Positions 37,804 through 45,685 of a stretch of DNA of 64,000 nt are shown piece after piece. How positions within the stretch are numbered: position 1 is the first letter of the stretch; the number at the start of each line of letters is the position of its first letter. The DNA lies in NCBI RefSeq assembly GCF_900101445.1, contig NZ_FNKE01000001.1:992001-1056000 (forward strand). Direction: 5' to 3'. A program made the position numbers and the translations under genes. The DNA comes from Streptococcus equinus. Lineage in GTDB: Bacteria > Bacillota > Bacilli > Lactobacillales > Streptococcaceae. Under the pieces are notes generated by a model. The model did not search any database, had not been told where the DNA came from, and saw nothing but the letters and a program-made list of their open reading frames with translations.

Positions 37804-38802
37804 TTACAACTCCATTACTTTGTGATAAACATCAACTAATTCATGAGCAACTTTATCAATGCTACGACTTTGAGCAATATGATAACCTGCTTCTTGTTTT
37901 TCGCTATTTCCTGATAAAACCTTACGAAGGGATTTAACAAAGCCATCAACGTCATGAGCTAACTCCGCACAGCTACTGTCAACCCAACCATGATAGACAG
38001 GAATATCACGTAAAACCACATGTTGGTGGCTAGCAAGTGCTTCAAGAACGACAATTCCTTCTGTTTCCTCACGACTTGGGAAGAAGAAAGCATCTGCCCC
38101 ACTCATGGCACCTTCAAAGACATCACCCTTAATGTAACCAGCAAAAATCACATTATCTGGGTGCTTACGAGTCACAATGCTTCGTACTTTATGAGGAATA
38201 ACCCATTTATTCGTTTCACCGAACCAAATAAAACGCACATCAGGCATTTGCTCTGCTACTTTAACAAAGTCATCAATACCTTTTCGCATGAAATAAAGTC
38301 CAGCACAAATCACAACTTTTTCATCTGGTTTAAGACCAAAGTGACGTCTAAAAGCTTCTTCCTTAGCTGGATTTGGTACATAACGTGACAAATCAATTCC
38401 ATTTGAAACAGCAAAAATTGGCTTATCAACGCCATAACCACTAATTAATGATTTTGAGTATTCAGTCGGTGTAATAATAGCATCCGCATTATTGTAGAAA
38501 TGACAAAGATACCATCTAAAAATTGGTGATACTAAATTAGAGCCGATAAAAGAGTCACGAAAATCTTCTTCGGTAGAATGACCATGCATCAAGACTTTTT
38601 TACCTGCTTTTTTGGATTTTTTCAATAATTTCCAACTCTTAATGCCATAAGTATTGATGTGAACCAAATCATAGTCATCGTTTGGATTAGTTGTATAATC
38701 TTGGCCAACCATGCTAAGCGCACGCTCTTGGTGCTTGATGGCACGACCAATTCCTGATTTTCTTAAATAATTTTCAGCTTCCAAATACAGTAAAACTTTC
38801 AT
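37804..38802 (-). CDS. cpoA: CpoA-like GT4 glycosyltransferase
   Basis: A 332-residue GT-B transferase beginning MKVLLYLEAENYLRKSGIGR, with SNGIDLSRYVPNP and the acidic donor site REETEGIVVLEALAS. It matches the pneumococcal CpoA pattern, which adds galactose to glucosyl-diacylglycerol to form the second sugar of the glycolipid anchor. In pneumococcus cpoA mutations alter beta-lactam susceptibility. Membrane-associated, no signal peptide. Directly precedes its partner transferase. Confidence 0.85.
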   Translation of the reverse strand: MKVLLYLEAENYLRKSGIGRAIKHQERALSMVGQDYTTNPNDDYDLVHINTYGIKSWKLLKKSKKAGKKVLMHGHSTEEDFRDSFIGSNLVSPIFRWYLCHFYNNADAIITPTEYSKSLISGYGVDKPIFAVSNGIDLSRYVPNPAKEEAFRRHFGLKPDEKVVICAGLYFMRKGIDDFVKVAEQMPDVRFIWFGETNKWVIPHKVRSIVTRKHPDNVIFAGYIKGDVFEGAMSGADAFFFPSREETEGIVVLEALASHQHVVLRDIPVYHGWVDSSCAELAHDVDGFVKSLRKVLSGNSEKQEAGYHIAQSRSIDKVAHELVDVYHKVMEL

Positions 38803-38849
38803 AAATTCTATTATAGCTTATTTTGTAAATTTTTTCACTAAGACTCAAA

Positions 38850-38876
38850 AAAATCAGCCCAAAGGCTGATTTTGTT
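38850..38876. terminator. Terminator after ccpA
   Basis: A 10-bp perfect stem AAAATCAGCC/GGCTGATTTT (38850-38859, 38864-38873) with a four-base loop between ccpA and the glycosyltransferase operon. Confidence 0.85.
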
Positions 38877-38894
38877 ATAGTATCCTTTTTGGAA

Positions 38895-39899
38895 TTATTG
38901 ACGTGTTGTACCACGCAATTTAAGACCGTGATTAAGAATAATTTCTTTTTCTTCAAGTTCTTCTTTGTTCATGATTTTAGTCAACATACGCATACTTACC
39001 GCACCAAGGTCATAAACCGGTTGGCTAATTGAGCTTAGGTTTGGACGAGTGTATGATGTGATTGGTGAATCATTACTTGTAAGAATTTCAAAGTCTTCAG
39101 GAACTTTTTTACCTGCGGCAAACAATCCATTCAAAAGACCTGCAGCTAGTTCGTCTTCAGCAACATAAGCAGCTGTAGCACCTGAATTCATCACGCGTTG
39201 AGCTAGTTCATAACCGTCTTTGTAGTTGTAATTAGCTTCAAATACAAGTCCTTCTTTGAATGATAGGTTGTTCTTTTCAAGTCCTTCTTTGTATCCTGCA
39301 AGACGAACTTTACCGTTAATGTCATCAATAAGTGGTCCTGAAACAAAGGCAATATCTTTGTTATTTTTAGCCAAAATATCAACAACATCAGCCACGGCAG
39401 CTTTGTAATCAATATTAACACTTGGAAGTTGGTGTTCTAAATCAACTGTCCCTGCTAGAACCACTGGTGTGCGTGAGCGAGAGAACTCTGCACGAATTTT
39501 TTCAGTTAAATGGTGTCCCATGAAGATAATACCATCCACTTGTTTTGCAAACAAAGTGTTAACAACATTAACTTCTTTATCGTCGTCTTCATCACTTGAC
39601 GCAAGAACGATATTGTATTTGTACATTGCAGCAATATCGTCGATACCTTTCGCTAAAATTGAGAAATAGCTATTAGCGATATTTGGAATAACAACACCAA
39701 CTGTCGTAGTTTTTTTACTTGCCAAACCACGAGCAACTGCATTTGGACGATAGTCTAAACGGTCAATAACTTCAAGGACTTTTTTACGAGTGTTTTCCTT
39801 TACATTTTTATTGCCATTTACAACACGACTAACTGTTGCCATTGAGACGCCTGCTTCTCGTGCAACATCATAAATTGTAATCGTATCATCAGTGTTCAT
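38895..39899 (-). CDS. ccpA: Catabolite control protein A
   Basis: A 334-residue LacI-family regulator of carbon catabolite repression. The helix-turn-helix is ITIYDVAREAGVSMATVSR (about 7-25), with the hinge helix RPNAVARGLASKKTTTVG; the remainder is the periplasmic-binding-like core that contacts HPr-Ser46-P. It is divergent from pepQ, the classical arrangement in lactic bacteria. Its promoter and a nearby cre-like site suggest autoregulation. Candidate targets in this window are both pectate lyases, the amylase and oleate hydratase. Confidence 0.97.
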   Translation of the reverse strand: MNTDDTITIYDVAREAGVSMATVSRVVNGNKNVKENTRKKVLEVIDRLDYRPNAVARGLASKKTTTVGVVIPNIANSYFSILAKGIDDIAAMYKYNIVLASSDEDDDKEVNVVNTLFAKQVDGIIFMGHHLTEKIRAEFSRSRTPVVLAGTVDLEHQLPSVNIDYKAAVADVVDILAKNNKDIAFVSGPLIDDINGKVRLAGYKEGLEKNNLSFKEGLVFEANYNYKDGYELAQRVMNSGATAAYVAEDELAAGLLNGLFAAGKKVPEDFEILTSNDSPITSYTRPNLSSISQPVYDLGAVSMRMLTKIMNKEELEEKEIILNHGLKLRGTTRQ

Positions 39900-39941
39900 T
39901 ATTGGACTTCCTTTCTATTTGAAAATTTCGCTTTCACAAAT

Positions 39942-39970
39942 ATTTTAGCACCTTTTGGAAACACTTTCAA
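39942..39970 (-). promoter_or_regulatory. Promoter of ccpA
   Basis: TTGAAA (39970-39965), 17-base spacer, TAAAAT (39947-39942) with TG for an extended -10. Confidence 0.75.
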
Positions 39971-40006
39971 GTGCAAACTTATAATTTTTGAAAACTTTTC
40001 ATATTT

Positions 40007-40020
40007 TGAAAACGTTTAAA
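40007..40020 (+). promoter_or_regulatory. cre site in the ccpA-pepQ spacer
   Basis: TGAAAACGTTTAAA matches 13 of 14 positions of the cre consensus, about 37 bases upstream of the ccpA -35 element. Likely used for autoregulation of ccpA and possibly for pepQ. Confidence 0.65.
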
Positions 40021-40063
40021 GTCCAATTTTTCTCATAAAAGGGCAAAAAAGTCAAAAAGTAGT

Positions 40064-40078
40064 TATTTTCAGAAAATT
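40064..40078 (+). promoter_or_regulatory. CodY-box-like site upstream of pepQ
   Basis: TATTTTCAGAAAATT matches 14 of 15 positions of the CodY consensus and is part of a longer palindromic stretch (CAGAAAATTTTCTG). It lies about 160 bases before pepQ. The rest of the 339-base spacer is AT-rich; I could not place the pepQ promoter with confidence. Confidence 0.6.
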
Positions 40079-40238
40079 TTCTGCTATCTTTTTGGTAAAC
40101 TTCTGAAACTCTTTCATCTTTTTAAAGTTTTTTAGCATGATTTTATGAAAATTAAGTGTATTTAATTTTTTCGTCTTCAACTCTTGATTTTTTGTGATTT
40201 TTTTGAAAAAATGGGGGTAATTAGAAAGAAGGTTTCTC

Positions 40239-41324
40239 ATGTCTAAATTAGATCAAATCCGCTCATATTTGAATCAAGAAAAGGCAAATATTGCTGTTTT
40301 CTCTGATCCAGTAACTGTTAACTATTTGACTGGTTTCTTCTGCGATCCACACGAACGTCAAATGTTCTTGTTTGTTTACGCTGACCGCGAACCAGCACTT
40401 TTTGTTCCAGCTCTTGAAGTCGCACGCGCAAGCCAACTTGTTAATTTCCCTGTTTTTGGTTATGTTGATTCAGAAAATCCATGGGAAAAAATTAAAAATG
40501 GTCTTCCTTCAACAGATAGCGCCAAAATCTTTGCTGAATTTGATAATTTGAACGTTACTAAATTCCAAGGTTTGCAAACTGTCTTTGATGGACGTTTTGA
40601 AGATTTGACACCATTTGTTCAAAAAATGCGTCTTATCAAATCTCAAGATGAAATCGATAAAATGATGATTGCTGGTCAATTTGCAGACAAAGCTGTTAAA
40701 GTTGGTTTTGATAACATCTCACTTAACAACACTGAAACTGACATTATTGCCATGATTGAATTTGAAATGAAAAAGCAAGGTGTTGAAAAAATGAGTTTTG
40801 ACACTATGGTCTTGACTGGTAACAATGCCGCTAACCCACATGGTATCCCAGGCACAAACAAAATCGAAAACAATGCTTTACTTTTGTTTGACCTTGGAAC
40901 AGATATGCACGGCTACGCTAGTGACATGACTCGTACAGTTGCCGTTGGTAAACCTGACCAATTCAAAAAAGACATTTACAACTTGTGCTTAGAAGCTCAC
41001 CTGGCAGCTCTAGAGTTCATCAAACCAGGTGTTCTTGCTAGTGAAGTGGATGCAGCTGCTCGTAAAGTCATTGAAAAAGCAGGCTACGGTGAATACTTCA
41101 ACCACCGTCTTGGACACGGTATTGGAATGACTTGTCACGAATTCCCTTCAATCATGGAAGGTAACGATATGGAAATCCAAGAAGGTATGTGTTTCTCAGT
41201 TGAACCTGGTATCTACATTCCTGGTAAAGTTGGTGTTCGTATCGAAGATTGTGGTCACGTCACAAAATCTGGCTTTGAAGTCTTCACACACACACCAAAA
41301 GAATTGCTTTATTTTGAAGGCTAA
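40239..41324 (+). CDS. pepQ: Xaa-Pro dipeptidase PepQ
   Basis: A 361-residue M24B metallopeptidase that splits X-Pro dipeptides in the cytoplasm. N-terminal creatinase-like domain (about 1-125), then the pita-bread catalytic domain with five metal ligands: Asp in LFDLGTDMHGYASDMTRT (two), His in HRLGHGIGMTCHE, and Glu in FSVEPGIYI and GVRIEDCG. Length is typical. Ribosome site AGAAGG. It is divergent from ccpA, with cre and CodY-like sites in between, consistent with control by carbon and amino-acid supply. Confidence 0.95.
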   Translation: MSKLDQIRSYLNQEKANIAVFSDPVTVNYLTGFFCDPHERQMFLFVYADREPALFVPALEVARASQLVNFPVFGYVDSENPWEKIKNGLPSTDSAKIFAEFDNLNVTKFQGLQTVFDGRFEDLTPFVQKMRLIKSQDEIDKMMIAGQFADKAVKVGFDNISLNNTETDIIAMIEFEMKKQGVEKMSFDTMVLTGNNAANPHGIPGTNKIENNALLLFDLGTDMHGYASDMTRTVAVGKPDQFKKDIYNLCLEAHLAALEFIKPGVLASEVDAAARKVIEKAGYGEYFNHRLGHGIGMTCHEFPSIMEGNDMEIQEGMCFSVEPGIYIPGKVGVRIEDCGHVTKSGFEVFTHTPKELLYFEG

Positions 41325-41337
41325 TTCTCATAAACCA

Positions 41338-41370
41338 AAAATCTTCCTAGTAACACTAGGAAGATTTTAT
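41338..41370 (+). terminator. Terminator of pepQ
   Basis: A 13-bp perfect stem (AAAATCTTCCTAG/CTAGGAAGATTTT, 41338-41350 and 41356-41368) right after pepQ. Confidence 0.85.
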
Positions 41371-41429
41371 ATTGCAGGAAACCTCAATTACTGCTAAAAT
41401 GAGCCTAAGAAATCCAAAAAGAGGCTCTT

Positions 41430-41933
41430 ATGTTTTATAAAACAATGACTTATTGTCCCGAATGTGGACACCCTTTAGAAAAGAAATTTTTAAAAGACGA
41501 AGGTGACATTCCTTATTGTTCACAGTGTGATAGCTTTCGCTTTCCTGTCTTTAATACAGCTATCAGTGCCATTTTATTTAACGAAAGTCATGATAAAATT
41601 CTCTTAATCAAGCAGTATAAGATGACTGAACACATTTTGCTAGCTGGTTATGTGTCACAAGGCGAAAATGCTGAGACAACTGTCGCTAGAGAAATCGATG
41701 AGGAATTAGGCTTGAAAGTTAAATCCTTAACCTTTAACGCCACTAAATACTACGAGCGCAGCAATTCACTCATGATTAATTTTGCCGTAACGGTGACCGG
41801 AGACATCACTCCAAATCACGAGATTGATGACTGGGACTGGTTTTCAATCGAAGATGCCAAAAAAGCCATTAAAGACGGTTCTCTTGCCGAAAGTTTTTTA
41901 CTAGAATTTTTAGCTAAAATTGAAAAGGATTGA
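41430..41933 (+). CDS. Zinc-ribbon NUDIX hydrolase
   Basis: A 167-residue protein with an N-terminal zinc ribbon (CPECGHPLEK ... CSQCDSF, about 7-35) followed by a NUDIX domain. The NUDIX box is GYVSQGENAETTVAREIDEE then LGLKV, complete in the RExxEE residues; the first part GYVSQGE varies from the usual GGxxE form. The ribbon plus NUDIX layout recalls NudC-type NADH pyrophosphatases, but the protein is shorter and substrate is open. Start ATG at 41430 with AAGAGG upstream. Confidence 0.85.
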   Translation: MFYKTMTYCPECGHPLEKKFLKDEGDIPYCSQCDSFRFPVFNTAISAILFNESHDKILLIKQYKMTEHILLAGYVSQGENAETTVAREIDEELGLKVKSLTFNATKYYERSNSLMINFAVTVTGDITPNHEIDDWDWFSIEDAKKAIKDGSLAESFLLEFLAKIEKD

Positions 41934-41952
41934 GAAAAACTCAATCCTTTTT
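41923..41952. terminator. Bidirectional terminator between convergent genes
   Basis: AAAAGGATTGAG pairs with CTCAATCCTTTT around a five-base loop; it overlaps the last codons of the NUDIX gene and of the LysR gene. Confidence 0.85.
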
Positions 41953-42831
41953 TGCATACTTTTCCTGCATTTCCTGCCAAAATTGTTGGACAGCTTCTGA
42001 TTTATTTGCCTTTAATTTCATCAAAACCATCAGAGACTCTGTCTCAATATCAAGTGGTCGCCACACAATCTGCTTGCCCTCAAAGGGTCTAACCATCTTT
42101 TCCATCATGAGAGAAAGCCCTAAATCATTTTCGATAAAATCAATAATTAAATTAATACGATTGCCTTTATAGGTAATCTTGGGATCAAATTGATAAGCGT
42201 GACACAGTTCTAGAAGAGGCTGTAATAACTGCGTTTTCTCGCTAAGTTGTAAGAATTTTTCCCCTTCTAACTCCTTAAGGTTAATGCTTTCTTTTCTTGC
42301 TAAAGGATGCTGACTTGGCAAAACAACCACCCAACGGTCTTGGTCGATGGTAAGCATTTCAACTTCTTTTGGTAACTTATTGTTAAATTGTCTCGCAAAA
42401 ATAATATCGCACTTGTGTTTAAGGAGATTATCCAACAAGACATCCGCCTCTTCTTCTTCAACGCTAACCTCAAAATTCGTATGGCGTTTTTTAAAGCCTG
42501 CAATTTCAGAAATGATGGCATAAAAAGGCATACTTGGAATACCATGAAGTAAAAGCTTGTGCTCTTTTTCTTCATGTAACTGCGAAAGCTCCATAGTCAT
42601 CTGTTGGTAACTGTCTAAAATCCGTCTGGCATAAGTTTCAACCATTTGCCCTTCCTTGGTGATTCTGATATGACGACGGCTACGGTCAAATAACTGCACC
42701 CCGAGTTCTTTTTCTAAGGCCATGATTTGCTTTGATACATTTCCTTGGCTAATGTACAAGCGCTCAGCAGTTTCAGTATAATTAAGAGTCTCACACAAGG
42801 TTAAAAATACTTGCAATTTTTGAAGATTCAT
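41941..42831 (-). CDS. LysR-family regulator
   Basis: A 296-residue LysR regulator with N-terminal winged helix (about 3-60; LNYTETAERLYISQGNVSKQIMALEKELG) and a substrate-binding effector domain. GGAGG stands before the ATG. It is divergent from a DUF554 membrane protein, and LysR proteins commonly control the divergent gene. The spacer (42832-43000) is AT-rich; no T-N11-A motif was assigned. The effector is unknown. Confidence 0.9.
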   Translation of the reverse strand: MNLQKLQVFLTLCETLNYTETAERLYISQGNVSKQIMALEKELGVQLFDRSRRHIRITKEGQMVETYARRILDSYQQMTMELSQLHEEKEHKLLLHGIPSMPFYAIISEIAGFKKRHTNFEVSVEEEEADVLLDNLLKHKCDIIFARQFNNKLPKEVEMLTIDQDRWVVVLPSQHPLARKESINLKELEGEKFLQLSEKTQLLQPLLELCHAYQFDPKITYKGNRINLIIDFIENDLGLSLMMEKMVRPFEGKQIVWRPLDIETESLMVLMKLKANKSEAVQQFWQEMQEKYAKKD

Positions 42832-43000
42832 CAGCAGCCTCCTTTTTATTCCATTTTAGAATATCTCATCACCAAAAGCAAATTGATTTTTGACTAAATC
42901 GTGTTACACTAGTTAATGACCTTATGGTTTCAAGTTAAGTCACTTTGCACAAGTGAGCTTATTTTTTTGTCTTATTTTACTATCAAAAAGGAGGAATTTT

Positions 43001-43729
43001 ATGCCAACTGGTGTCATCATCAATTCATTTGCCATTATTTTTGGCGGAATTCTCGGTGGAATTTTTGGTCATATCTTATCCGAGGATTTTAAAAACCAAT
43101 TAAATCTTATCTTTGGCGTTTGTTCAATGGGAATGGGGATTTCATCCATTGGGCTCATGAAATACATGCCTGCAGTTATCTTTGCTATCGTTGTTGGAAC
43201 AGCTATCGGACTTGCCATTAATCTTGGAGGATGGATTAATAAAGGTGGTTCTTTGATGCAAAAGGCTGTTTCAAAAATCTTGCCACAAAAACACAGCCAA
43301 CTATCAAACGATGAATTTTTAGCAACTTTACTAACTGTTATCGTTCTTTTCTGCGCTAGCGGTACTGGTATCTATGGTAGTCTTGATTCTGGGATGACTG
43401 GCGACTCAACTATCCTGATTTCAAAATCAATTCTTGATTTCTTCACCGCAGCTATCTTTGCTTGTAACCTTGGCTTTGTGGTTTCTTTGATTGCTATTCC
43501 ACAATTTGTCATTTTTACCGCTCTTTTCTTACTTGCGGGAATCATTGTGCCATTAACAACGCCTGATATGATTGCTGATTTCAAAGCCTGTGGTGGTTTC
43601 TTGATGGTCGCAACAGGTTTTCGTATGATTCGTGTCAAAATGTTTCCAACCGCTGATATGATTCCAGCAATGGTTCTTGTTATGCCTTTATCTTGGTTCT
43701 GGGTCAATGTCATCATGCCATTATTATAG
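43001..43729 (+). CDS. DUF554 (YdfK-like) membrane protein
   Basis: A 242-residue polytopic membrane protein of family DUF554. It has six or seven hydrophobic segments and the conserved starts GVIINSFAIIFGGILGG, GMGISSIGL, and LTVIVLFCASGTGIYGSLDSGMTGD. The ATG at 43001 follows AAGGAGG; an in-frame extension from 42953 crosses that site. Function is unknown; members are presumed transporters. The divergent LysR gene may regulate it. Confidence 0.85.
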   Translation: MPTGVIINSFAIIFGGILGGIFGHILSEDFKNQLNLIFGVCSMGMGISSIGLMKYMPAVIFAIVVGTAIGLAINLGGWINKGGSLMQKAVSKILPQKHSQLSNDEFLATLLTVIVLFCASGTGIYGSLDSGMTGDSTILISKSILDFFTAAIFACNLGFVVSLIAIPQFVIFTALFLLAGIIVPLTTPDMIADFKACGGFLMVATGFRMIRVKMFPTADMIPAMVLVMPLSWFWVNVIMPLL

Positions 43730-43758
43730 AATCTAATAATTTTAGAAAAATTAGAAAG

Positions 43759-43790
43759 TGAGTTCCAAATCTTTGGAGCTCATTTTTTAA
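43759..43790 (+). terminator. Terminator of the DUF554 gene
   Basis: TGAGTTCCA (43759-43767) pairs with TGGAGCTCA (43774-43782, one G-T pair) and TTTTTT follows. Confidence 0.75.
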
Positions 43791-43840
43791 TAAACGCTTT
43801 CATATCAACGATAATGAATACACTTTCTTGAGCAAATTAT

Positions 43841-43869
43841 TTGTCATCTTTTTCTTAGTTTGCTAACAT
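43841..43869 (+). promoter_or_regulatory. Promoter of the first MarR gene
   Basis: TTGTCA (43841-43846), 17-base spacer, TAACAT (43864-43869) with an upstream TG. Confidence 0.6.
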
Positions 43870-43902
43870 ATTGTCCATAATTAAAATTAAAAGGAGAATT
43901 AT

Positions 43903-44331
43903 ATGCCCAATTCTGCCCAAGATCACTTGGACTCTTGTTTCTTTTTTACTGTAAAAAAACTAAATCGAGCACTTGATAGATTAACCGAAAATGCCTTTCA
44001 AAAAGTCGGTTTAAATCCATCTTACACTTCTATTCTTCTGATTTTAAGTCATGAAAATGGCAAAATTCAAAAAGACTTGGCTAAAATGCTCTGCATTGCA
44101 GCCCCATCTATGACAAGACTTATCGAAAAACTTGTCCACAAAGGATTTGTTAAAGTCGTTTGTGAAGGACGTACTAAACGTGTCTACCTCACAGATAAAG
44201 GAAAAGCGATAATTCCAGATATTATCCAAGCTCACATTGAGACACAAGAAGAATTCAATCGTTTGGTCAAAACCGGTTTTTCCGATAATCTTCTTGCTGA
44301 ACTAAACCAAATTACTAATCAATTACAATAA
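43903..44331 (+). CDS. MarR-family regulator (copy 1)
   Basis: A 142-residue MarR/winged-helix protein. The DNA-binding region (about 45-100) reads KIQKDLAKMLCIAAPSMTRLIEKLVHKGFVKVVCEGRTKRVYLTDKG, with the wing in GRTKRVYL. It is a paralogue of the next gene, sharing HLDSCFFFTVKKLNRALDRLTENAFQ/ GCLFFSVKRLDRALDKFTEAAFK and the same length. Cysteines at the N-terminus and in LCIA are conserved in both. Each copy has its own promoter and terminator. Ligand and targets are unknown. Confidence 0.85.
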   Translation: MPNSAQDHLDSCFFFTVKKLNRALDRLTENAFQKVGLNPSYTSILLILSHENGKIQKDLAKMLCIAAPSMTRLIEKLVHKGFVKVVCEGRTKRVYLTDKGKAIIPDIIQAHIETQEEFNRLVKTGFSDNLLAELNQITNQLQ

Positions 44332-44338
44332 CTTTTTT

Positions 44339-44374
44339 GAAGACCTTGACTGGACATTGTCGTGGTCTTTTTAT
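44339..44374 (+). terminator. Terminator of MarR copy 1
   Basis: GAAGACC and GGTCTTTTT pair around a partly complementary centre, followed by T-rich sequence. Confidence 0.6.
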
Positions 44375-44384
44375 ATATCAAAAA

Positions 44385-44422
44385 ATGACAGATTTGTCAT
44401 ATTTCTGCAACTGTGTTAAGAT
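44385..44422 (+). promoter_or_regulatory. Promoter and palindromic operator of MarR copy 2
   Basis: TTGTCA (44394-44399), 17-base spacer, TAAGAT (44417-44422). The -35 is embedded in a palindrome ATGACA-gatt-TGTCAT (44385-44400), a plausible self-operator for a MarR dimer. Confidence 0.55.
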
Positions 44423-44455
44423 AATCACTGTAAACTTTTCATCAAGGAGATCATC

Positions 44456-44887
44456 ATGTCCGATAATATGATTCAAGAGGTATTGGATGGTTGCCTATTC
44501 TTTTCGGTCAAAAGATTGGATCGTGCTCTTGATAAATTTACAGAAGCTGCTTTTAAAGAACTTGGAATGTCACATTCTTACGCTTTAGTTCTTTTTATTT
44601 TAAACCAAGAAAATGGCAAACGTTACAAAGACTTATCTGACATTCTTTGTATTGCTCCGCCTTCTCTAACAAAAATCATCGATAAACTAGCCCGTAGAGA
44701 ATTTGTTGCCATTACTCGTGATGGTCGCACCAAACGTGTTTACATTACCGACAAAGGTAGAGAATTTATCCCTATCATAGGGGAAGTCTTTCATAAAACT
44801 CGATTAGAGTTCATGAGATTGTCTCAACCTTGCGATTTTAACAATCTAATTGACCAAATTAATCATCTTACAAAACAATTAAAATAA
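44456..44887 (+). CDS. MarR-family regulator (copy 2)
   Basis: A 143-residue MarR-type regulator related to the preceding gene across its full length (ENGKRYKDLSDILCIAPPSLTKIIDKLARREFVAITRDGRTKRVYITDKG). AAGGAGA precedes the ATG. The palindrome over its own -35 suggests autorepression. It lies upstream of a nitroreductase gene, separated by a terminator. The pair probably arose by tandem duplication. Confidence 0.85.
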   Translation: MSDNMIQEVLDGCLFFSVKRLDRALDKFTEAAFKELGMSHSYALVLFILNQENGKRYKDLSDILCIAPPSLTKIIDKLARREFVAITRDGRTKRVYITDKGREFIPIIGEVFHKTRLEFMRLSQPCDFNNLIDQINHLTKQLK

Positions 44888-44904
44888 GAGCTTCGGCTCT
44901 TTTT
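44886..44904 (+). terminator. Terminator of MarR copy 2
   Basis: AAGAGC-TTCG-GCTCTT followed by TTT; a stable TTCG tetraloop hairpin overlapping the stop codon. Confidence 0.8.
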
Positions 44905-44970
44905 CTATGCCTGAAAACTGGCTAAAACGATTTGAAAATGCTATGATAGAAAGAAAACTAGGAGGCTAGC

Positions 44971-45648
44971 ATGAGTAAAGAAGCTATCAAAAAACAAGTT
45001 CTCGATGCCTTTGACCATCGAGTTGCCGTCCGTGTCTACAATGACCAAGACATTTCACGCGATGATATGGAATACATCCTTGATACAGCTTGGTTAAGCC
45101 CTTCTTCAATTGGTTTAGAGGCTTGGCGTTTTGTGGTTCTTAATCGTGAGCAAATCGCTAAACTTCGTGATGAACTTAAGGCAGTTGCTTGGGGAGCACA
45201 ATCTCAACTTGATACGGCCAGTCATTTTGTTCTGCTACTTGCGGAAAAAAATGCTCGCTATGATTCTGACTCTGTCAAAGATAGCCTCGTTCGACGTGGT
45301 CTCGGTGAAGGTGATGCTCTAAACAGCCGTTTAGCTACTTACGAATCATTCCAAAAAAATGATATGAAAACTGCTGATAATCCACGCGCCCTCTTTGATT
45401 GGACCGCTAAACAAACCTATATTGCTCTTGGAAATATGATGACATCAGCCAGCATGATTGGTATTGATTCTTGCCCGATCGAAGGCTTTAACTATGACAA
45501 AGTCAATGCTATTCTTGCCAAAGCTGGTATTATTAATCCTGATAAAGAGGGTATTGCAAGTATGGTATCATTTGGTTATCGACTACGCGATCCAAAACAC
45601 CCACGCTCACGTAAACCTAAAAATGAAGTCATTACTTGGCTCGAATAA
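44971..45648 (+). CDS. NAD(P)H-dependent nitroreductase family protein
   Basis: A 225-residue FMN-dependent nitroreductase. It shows DHRVAVRVYNDQDISRDDMEYIL, the FMN-binding start of the family (usually RRSxRxF; here HRVAVRVY), WLSPSSIGLEAWRFVVL, and SMIGIDSCPIEGF near the end. Such enzymes reduce quinones or nitro compounds in the cytoplasm; the natural substrate is open. GGAGG lies just before the ATG. It could be a target of the MarR genes next to it. Confidence 0.88.
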   Translation: MSKEAIKKQVLDAFDHRVAVRVYNDQDISRDDMEYILDTAWLSPSSIGLEAWRFVVLNREQIAKLRDELKAVAWGAQSQLDTASHFVLLLAEKNARYDSDSVKDSLVRRGLGEGDALNSRLATYESFQKNDMKTADNPRALFDWTAKQTYIALGNMMTSASMIGIDSCPIEGFNYDKVNAILAKAGIINPDKEGIASMVSFGYRLRDPKHPRSRKPKNEVITWLE

Positions 45649-45654
45649 ATAGAT

Positions 45655-45683
45655 AAAGCTTGAACATCCGTTCAAGCTTTTTT
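45655..45683. terminator. Bidirectional terminator
   Basis: AAGCTTGAAC (45656-45665) and GTTCAAGCTT (45670-45679) with a four-base loop and T-runs; between convergent nitroreductase and flavoprotein genes. Confidence 0.85.
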
Positions 45684-45685
45684 GC

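Noticed and set aside
40052..40240. 62-codon Lys/Asn/Phe-rich frame on the minus strand upstream of pepQ
   Set aside because: Low-complexity translation of AT-rich spacer; it would occupy the CodY-like site and lacks a ribosome site.
42953..43000. Longer N-terminus for the DUF554 protein
   Set aside because: The AAGGAGG ribosome site lies inside this extension and the family starts at MPTGVIINSFA.
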